Part shown: positions 44,874 to 50,150 of the stretch, piece by piece
How positions within the stretch are numbered: the first letter of the stretch is position 1
Layout: each line of letters opens with the position of its first letter
DNA from: Helicobacter suis
GTDB taxonomy: Bacteria; Campylobacterota; Campylobacteria; Campylobacterales; Helicobacteraceae
Assembly: GCF_902196125.1 (NCBI RefSeq)
Contig: NZ_CABIKG010000013.1
Coordinates: 1 to 50,150, forward strand
Length of the DNA stretch: 50,150 nt
Direction of reading: 5' to 3'
The notes under the pieces: model-generated
What the model was told of the DNA's origin: nothing
Database searches by the model: none
What the model saw: only the letters and a program-made list of their open reading frames with translations
Position numbers and translations under genes: made by a program

Positions 44874-44914
44874 TAGATAACAGGGCGGTAACACAAATAA
44901 CTTAGCGCTCGCAT
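44873..44914 (-). CDS. 13-residue leader peptide upstream of the DUF3943 gene
   Basis: ATG 44914 follows a perfect GGAGG by five bases and opens a 13-codon frame (MRALSYLCYRPVI) whose TAA overlaps the ATG of the DUF3943 gene. It has the best ribosome site in the area, so ribosomes probably enter here and restart at 44873. It could be a coupling device, or the old N-terminus of the next gene separated by a frameshift. Confidence 0.45.
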   Translation of the reverse strand: MRALSYLCYRPVI

Positions 44915-44966
44915 AAAATCCTCCATTGCAAAAAGGCAATTCTTGCACAAAAAAACTTAAGTCAAG

Positions 44967-46295
44967 CTATGTTAAAAAGTACAAACTGCCCATGCTAACA
45001 AGCCCTGCATACACAAATCCCACCAATAAATACCCGATAATGCTACGGACATCTAAACCAGCCAATCCTAAAAGAGGCAGAGCAAAGAAGGGTTGAATCA
45101 TATTTGTCCATGCATCTCCCCAAGCAATGGCCATGCTAGTAACAGCCGGATTTACCCCCAAAGCCACCCCACTAGGGATTAAAATAGGGCCTTGTACCGC
45201 AAATTGCCCGCCCCCACTGGGGATAAAAATATTAAGTAACCCTGCGCTTAAATAACTTAAGAGGGCAAAGTTTTCTTTAGAAGCAAAGTGGGCTAAAGAG
45301 TTAGCTAAAGTGCTAGCAAAACTCACACCTGCGCCATTTTTCACGCCCATAATCCCGATAATGCCTGCATAAAGCGGGAAGAGTAAAACAATACCGGTTG
45401 TGGCTTTAAGATCTTGCTCCATGGTTTTAAAATAGCGCTGCGGGCTAGCATGGGCTAATAATCCTAGAAATAAAAAGAGCAAGATTAGGGTATTAAGATT
45501 AAGAGAAAAGCCCTTGTTAATAAAGCTGATGATCAGATAAATTACACCTAAAAAGCCTAAAAATAAACCCAAAAGAGGGCTATCATCTAGGCGATCTGCA
45601 AAAGAAGTAGGCAGAGACAAAGAGGGGGGTTGCTCTTTAAGAAGGTTTGGATCAATAGTAGTGGGGTTTTTAGGATGCATGGACATATTAATTAAAGGCA
45701 AGCCTATAAGTAAGAGAATTACCATTGTTAAATTGAAAGGCGCAAAAAGGGTATGGCTAAGAGGAATGGGAGCATGGAGAATTCCTGCGCTTAATTTTTC
45801 TAAGTCTCCGTCATTTGTGGCTAGTTTAAGAGGAATGCTCCCTGATAGCCCTCCATGCCAAATTAAAAAGCCTGAGTAAGCACTAGCCACTAGTAGGGGA
45901 TAATCTACGCCTCTAACCTGCCGGGCTAAAGCCTTAGACAAAATTGCCCCCACAATTAGCCCAAACCCCCAACTCAAATAACAGCATAAAAGCGAAATAA
46001 AAGTAATGCTCCAAATGGCCATTTTAGGGGTTTTAATGCCAGAGATAAGAAAGTTAAGGCCCTTTTTAATCCAAGGAGATTGGGCTAAAGCAATACCGGT
46101 TGCTAGTAATAAAAGCATTTGCATAGAAAATTTAAGCAGCAAAAACAAACTCTCTCCCCATTTATCTAGCAATAATGCAAGACTTAGCCCCGTACTCAAA
46201 AAGGCCCCTAAAATCGCAATAGCGGTTAAAAGAATGGCAAAAATAAAAGGAGAGGGGAAGTAGTTTTGTAGCGCCATAACCAGCCATTTAACCAT
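44967..46295 (-). CDS. atoE: AtoE-type short-chain fatty acid transporter
   Basis: A 442-residue membrane protein with about 11-12 helices, resembling the AtoE family. Characteristic are the N-terminal LQNYFPSPFIFAILLTAIAI, the glycine-rich ASAYSGFLIWHGGLSGSIPL (about 150-170), FIPSGGGQFAVQGPILIPSG (about 356-375) and AIAWGDAWTNMIQPFFALPL (about 387-406). It probably imports short-chain fatty acids such as acetoacetate or butyrate. I chose ATG 46295 with AAAGGG upstream. Confidence 0.9.
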   Translation of the reverse strand: MVKWLVMALQNYFPSPFIFAILLTAIAILGAFLSTGLSLALLLDKWGESLFLLLKFSMQMLLLLATGIALAQSPWIKKGLNFLISGIKTPKMAIWSITFISLLCCYLSWGFGLIVGAILSKALARQVRGVDYPLLVASAYSGFLIWHGGLSGSIPLKLATNDGDLEKLSAGILHAPIPLSHTLFAPFNLTMVILLLIGLPLINMSMHPKNPTTIDPNLLKEQPPSLSLPTSFADRLDDSPLLGLFLGFLGVIYLIISFINKGFSLNLNTLILLFLFLGLLAHASPQRYFKTMEQDLKATTGIVLLFPLYAGIIGIMGVKNGAGVSFASTLANSLAHFASKENFALLSYLSAGLLNIFIPSGGGQFAVQGPILIPSGVALGVNPAVTSMAIAWGDAWTNMIQPFFALPLLGLAGLDVRSIIGYLLVGFVYAGLVSMGSLYFLT

Positions 46296-46371
46296 TAAAA
46301 TCCCTTTGAACAATTCATCTACATAACCGGTAGCTTTAAACCCTAAGCGCTCTTTTAAGCTTTTATTTTAC

Positions 46372-47346
46372 TCAAGGCGCTCTAAGTTTAAGTCTAAAAC
46401 CATCGGCGTGTAAATCCCCTTGCTTTAAAAGTGTGTTAGCGCTAGGGCTATTGTAATGTCTGGCTAAAATAATGAAATAGGCGTTGTTATGAACACCCAC
46501 TAAATTAGGTTGGAAATAGGGGAAGGTTTGGGGGTTTAGTATCCATGTTGCTATTTTATTGTAAGCAATGGCTAATCTATGGCCCGCCTGACTTTGCCAT
46601 AAATCTATCCCATTTTCAAAGAGTAATTCAGCCGCAACACTAATAGGGAGCAGAGCAAAATTACTATAGGCAATGCCCTTAATACCCTTTGTGGGTCCGC
46701 CATGGTAGTTGTTTGTATCGCTCCTAGTAATTGCATTTTCAATCACTCCATTATTATCTATGGCTGTTAACACCCACTCTTGCCACCTGCGCGCACTTCT
46801 TTGTAAGAGTGTATGATCGCCTAATGTAAGTGCAGAACTCACATCAAATAAAATTCCCCATGCGCCATGGTTAGTGTTCAAATTAGATTGTGAATAATTT
46901 AACATCTCTCTTACAAACTCTTCATACTGGGGGCTAGGCAATTCTTTTTTGATAAACAAATAGGCCATGTTCATATAGGGCATGTAAAAGTTAATGTTAT
47001 CTTGGCCTTGTAGTGTATCTGCACTTTTAAGTTCTTGAGCCCAGCTTTGCAAAAACTCCCTAGCTTTTAAACCATATTCTTTATTTTGAGTTACCAAAAA
47101 GCCAAGCGCTAAATCATAAGAAAGCGTGGCTGATTTTTTAAATTCTTTAGTACATTTATCCGGCTCTCTAACTCCGGTTGCTGTGTAATGAGACTTGGCT
47201 TTTAAATGCGCACAAGGGTGTGGATTTTCTGTAAGTTTTGAGGCTAAGTTGAGTTTTTGGGCTAAATTTGTCGCTTTAAAATCTTTAAAAAATCCCGGTT
47301 GTGCGTGGATATAGCCTAGTAATAGAAGTAAAATAAGTTTTCTCAC
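46372..47346 (-). CDS. Secreted alginate lyase-like protein
   Basis: A 324-residue exported protein with signal peptide MRKLILLLLLGYIHA. The mature part is all-helical and resembles the alginate lyase (PL5) family: KAKSHYTATGVREPDKC near residue 50, LNTNHGAWGILFDVSSALTL (about 158-177) with the N-x-N-H-x-x-W motif, and NYHGGPTKGIKGIAYSNFAL (about 214-233). Members cleave mannuronate-rich polymers by beta-elimination. In a stomach bacterium the target may be a dietary or bacterial polysaccharide. I do not recall a counterpart in H. pylori. It ends a minus-strand run that begins just before the tRNA pair. Confidence 0.8.
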   Translation of the reverse strand: MRKLILLLLLGYIHAQPGFFKDFKATNLAQKLNLASKLTENPHPCAHLKAKSHYTATGVREPDKCTKEFKKSATLSYDLALGFLVTQNKEYGLKAREFLQSWAQELKSADTLQGQDNINFYMPYMNMAYLFIKKELPSPQYEEFVREMLNYSQSNLNTNHGAWGILFDVSSALTLGDHTLLQRSARRWQEWVLTAIDNNGVIENAITRSDTNNYHGGPTKGIKGIAYSNFALLPISVAAELLFENGIDLWQSQAGHRLAIAYNKIATWILNPQTFPYFQPNLVGVHNNAYFIILARHYNSPSANTLLKQGDLHADGFRLKLRAP

Positions 47347-47463
47347 TAACTGCCTTTCGTGCTTTTCAAGTGAAAATCACTGGGGTTATGTTACTTGATT
47401 CAAATTTAAAAAGCAAACTTTTAGAAATAACAAAGTAGAATTCTAGCTTTTATGGGCTTATAC

Positions 47464-47540
<77 letters not shown>

Positions 47541-47542
47541 TT

Positions 47543-47618
47543 GGGGGATTAGCTCAGTTGGGAGAGCGCCTGCTTTGCACGCAGGAGGCCAGCGGTTCGA
47601 ACCCGCTATCCTCCACCA
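47543..47618 (+). tRNA. tRNA-Ala (TGC anticodon)
   Basis: A 76-base tRNA two bases after tRNA-Ile. The acceptor GGGGGAT pairs with ATCCTCC with one G-T pair, the anticodon loop is TTTGCAC with anticodon TGC, the T loop is GGTTCGAACC, and CCA is encoded. The two tRNAs are probably one transcript. Accessory genes follow within 220 bp. Confidence 0.96.
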
Positions 47619-47711
47619 AATCCAAAGCTTATTGTTGGTATTTTTCTTACCAAAATTAGAGATTTTATTAGAAGTGACTCAAAGTTGTCCAAAGAATAAT
47701 CAATAAATTTT

Positions 47712-47741
47712 AAAAAAACGCGCCAACTAGAAAAACTGGCG
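47712..47741 (-). terminator. Probable intrinsic terminator of the GmrSD-like gene
   Basis: On the minus strand CGCCA (47741-47737) pairs with TGGCG (47725-47721) around an 11-base loop and is followed by CG and seven T (47718-47712). It lies about 100 bp after the stop of the DUF262-DUF1524 gene. The short stem makes it moderate in strength. Confidence 0.5.
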
Positions 47742-47836
47742 TAATATAAATCTTAAAAAAATTTAATACACACCACCTCAAAACACACACACAACCCCAT
47801 ATACACGCTAATTTATGCTGTTGTAAGGTTTAATAC

Positions 47837-49591
47837 TTAAACAGCATACTCTTTGAAAAACGCATACAAACGCTTATAGATTTCCTCCGTACGCGCCTTA
47901 ATATCCTCTAATTTCCAATCGCTTTTGGAGAGTTTGGCTAAATTCTTGGCTTCTAAGAATTTAGACTTTGCGTACTCTTTCTTTTTAGTGTCAAAATACC
48001 CATTACTAGCTTTGATATTAAGCTTTTTTTCTAAAAAGATTTTATTACCAATGGATTCGACTAGGGTATTTACTTCTTTCTCAGCTTTTTTATTATCATC
48101 AAAATAATTTGATTTCCACTGCTTAGGGAAAATGTGCTCGATTTCTGGCTTAGAACACACGCCTACTGGCTGTGCTGGGTATTTTAAATACATATGAAGA
48201 GTTAAGAGGGTTTTTGTGAGTTTTTTGCTTGTTTGTGCGGCTTCAAAATAGGCGCGGAAAGTGCCCTTATTCTTTTTAGTGTATTTTATACCCTCTAAAA
48301 TTTCTTGGCTTCTCGCTTGGAAATTTATCTCACCGGTTTTATATAAAGAAGTGTAGGCATTATAGATTACATCTCTAATTTTTGCTGTATCTTTGCTGAT
48401 AGTATAGACTAAAAAATGCGCACATACACGCATTAAAAACGCTTCAAGTCCCTTAAAATAATCCTTGCCCTCTTTTAGGCAATAGGTGTAATAAACAACA
48501 TCTAAACATTGCTAATAGTTATTTTCTAAAGTCCGTAGGACATCATAAAATTGCCGCGAGCGGAGTGAAGTTTTAGAGGCGCCCTTTTTGTGATCCAAAA
48601 CTTCTATATATTCCTGTATCGTTTTAATCTCTTTCATAATCAAGCCATTTTCTAAAAGATCGCGGTGTTTTTCATTAAAAAAAGAGCGTAGACTTACTTC
48701 ACGGCTTTTATCATCTTCGCGAGCACGCACTACATGCATATAAAGTCTAAAAAGATGATCTAAATTACTTTTTTCCTCCTTGCTTTTTTTCTCTAAATCT
48801 TTCCATTGCTGGGCAAGAGTATCCATTTCTTGTTCTTGATGAGAAAAAATCACGCCTTTAAAGATATCCGCATCGCTTAAGGGAAGTCCGCGTGCATTGA
48901 GTGTATTAAAGACTCGCAAGGCGTAGTCTAGGCGTTTTTCTTCATTTTGTCTTCCACACTCAACCAATAACACGATGCAAGAGTGCAACACACATCTACA
49001 CCATTCTTTAAAAGTTGTTGTCTCACTTTTAGCATATTCGTCTAATTGTGTACAAAAATAGCTGTAATTTTTCTCATAATTTGAATTACCTTGTATTTTA
49101 TCTTGCTCTAACACTCCTTCTAAAATGTTCTGCAAAATCTTACATTTGGTATCGACAGCAGCTTCACTTGTTAAGTGGGTTTTTGTATAATCTGGCTGAC
49201 CTTCAAGGTCGTCGACATTCCATAAACAAGAAGCGATATCGCTTAGTAATTTTTGTATCTTCCCGTTATTTTCGCGTGTGAGTTTGGCATGTATGGCTTT
49301 AAGCAAGAGCATTAAAGTTGTAGTGCGCTGTTGCCCATCTACAACATACTTTCTAATGTAGCCTGTATTTTTATCCTCAACAGGATAAACAACAATCGAA
49401 CCTAAAAAGTAGGGATTTTGATCGGAGTATTTACCTTCGCCAAAAAATTCCGCGATATCCTTCCACAACTGTTCGCATTGCTCTGATTCCCATTCATAAG
49501 TTCTTTGATATTCAGGAATTACAAACTTATTTTTAGACAAATAGTCCAAGATATTTATTTGGATGGTTTGCATATCCAGCCTATAACTCAT
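47837..49591 (-). pseudogene. GmrSD-like type IV restriction gene (DUF262-DUF1524) with in-frame amber
   Basis: A frame of 584 positions begins at ATG 49591 (AAAGGA five bases before) and is broken once, by TAG at 48514-48512. The first 359 residues carry the DUF262 domain with VIPEYQRTYEWESEQCEQLW (about 18-37) and VVDGQQRTTTLMLLLKAIHA (about 73-92), a ParB-like NTPase site. After the TAG the same frame continues as QCLDVVYYTYCLKEGKDYFK to the DUF1524 nuclease domain with the His-Me finger-type motif EIEHIFPKQW and SIGNKIFLEKKLNIKASNGY. In GmrSD these two activities together cut DNA with glucosylated hydroxymethylcytosine. The stop separates the two domains, so the system is probably off unless the halves are made separately. 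Confidence 0.85.
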
Positions 49592-49887
49592 AGCAATCCT
49601 TTGTTGACAGAATGGAAAGGCTGATTGTAACAGGTGTTAATAAGATATGTAGTTTATGGATAGCCTGTATCCAACAAAAACAAGATTTTTGTCAATCAAT
49701 AGTGTTTTTAAATTCTTTTATTACCCACATTCTGTATAAAAATAAGACTCTCTCCTACCACCGCCCTTTACTCTGCGCCCTAGCCTCGTTTTACTTTTGA
49801 GTGTGCCTGCTATATAGGTGTTGTTTGTTATTTGCACTCACAGATCAACCGCGCTAGATAAAAGAAGCTTTATCAAGAATACAGGCT

Positions 49888-50150
49888 TTATTCCTTACAG
49901 AGTAAAACTCTTTTAAATTTTCTCTTGCCCTCAATGTAGGGGGTATATTCCTTTGCAACGGCGACTTTAAACCCACACTCCAGCACACCATTTAAAATGG
50001 GATTAGTTGACACTGCAAAAGGTAAATCGTAGTCGTTTGGGATATAGCTATTATCCACGAGTAAGATGCCGCTATCATCAAATCTTTTATACACATCGGG
50101 GATCTCCTCAAGGGGGACAAACTTTAGTCTAGCAACATTGGATCTATTTT
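49888..50150 (-). CDS. C-terminal part of a probable adenine DNA methylase (EcoRI-type), cut by window edge
   Basis: An open frame enters from the right edge and ends at 49888, giving the last 86 residues. The layout YKRFDDSGILLVDN, then IPNDYDLPFAVSTN and the end YIEGKRKFKRVLL resembles the C-terminus of the EcoRI-type adenine methylase family, which has IP-x-DY followed later by K-x-x-x-R-V-x-I at the end. The catalytic part lies outside the window, so the call is tentative. It is upstream of the GmrSD-like gene and on the same strand, with a 296-bp gap in which I see no further gene. Confidence 0.4.
   Translation of the reverse strand, partial: NRSNVARLKFVPLEEIPDVYKRFDDSGILLVDNSYIPNDYDLPFAVSTNPILNGVLECGFKVAVAKEYTPYIEGKRKFKRVLLCKE

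Overview
The window is a chromosomal segment of a gastric, non-pylori Helicobacter. The evidence is blocks of gene order that I know from H. pylori: a complex I operon lacking canonical NuoE/NuoF and followed by pflA and algC; rplU-rpmA-dppABCDF-obgE with flgL divergent; and hpaA-moaC-mogA-moaE-moaD-ribA. An alginate-lyase-like gene, a TerC gene and a different set of defence genes argue against H. pylori itself. Species-level identity cannot be read from the sequence alone.

Layout. (1) 1-4.5 kb is accessory DNA: fragments of a Mu-like transposable prophage, a two-gene operon resembling the Kiwa anti-phage system (kwaA-kwaB), a decayed IS605/IS607-type tnpB with its right end and putative omega-RNA just upstream of kwaA, and a compact unit coding for a 39-residue Asn/Ser-rich microprotein with its own operator-like palindrome, leader hairpin, ribosome site and terminator. 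(2) 4.5-21.1 kb, all minus strand, is the nuoA-N complex I operon plus pflA (flagellar motor) and algC (phosphohexomutase). The genes are very tightly packed. Only the small HP1264-like gene lies between nuoD and nuoG; the HP1265-like gene is absent. (3) 21.2-24.9 kb holds rsmE, a small membrane protein, a Helicobacter-type outer-membrane protein, terC and ttcA. (4) 25.0-28.5 kb is a second accessory patch: a type II restriction-modification pair whose endonuclease has an early TGA, a diverged in-frame relic of obgE, and an arginase-family gene cut by one TGA. (5) 28.6-35.2 kb is obgE, the dipeptide ABC importer and ribosomal proteins bL27 and bL21. flgL starts from a sigma-54 promoter in the other direction. 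(6) 37.8-47.3 kb carries an LtaS-like sulfatase-fold membrane protein, hpaA, a molybdopterin operon with ribA and moeA, a DUF3943 protein, an AtoE-type transporter and a secreted alginate-lyase-like protein. (7) 47.5 kb has tRNA-Ile and tRNA-Ala, followed by accessory DNA: a GmrSD-like (DUF262-DUF1524) gene interrupted by one amber codon and the C-terminal part of a probable adenine methylase at the edge.

How it fits together. The core genes describe a motile gastric epsilonproteobacterium with an unusual complex I that probably does not use NADH directly, peptide import and a molybdopterin cofactor pathway. The three accessory patches are all related to mobile DNA and defence. Three genes in or next to those patches (restriction endonuclease, arginase family, GmrSD-like) each look disabled by a single in-frame stop, while the Kiwa-like pair and the DNA methyltransferase look intact.
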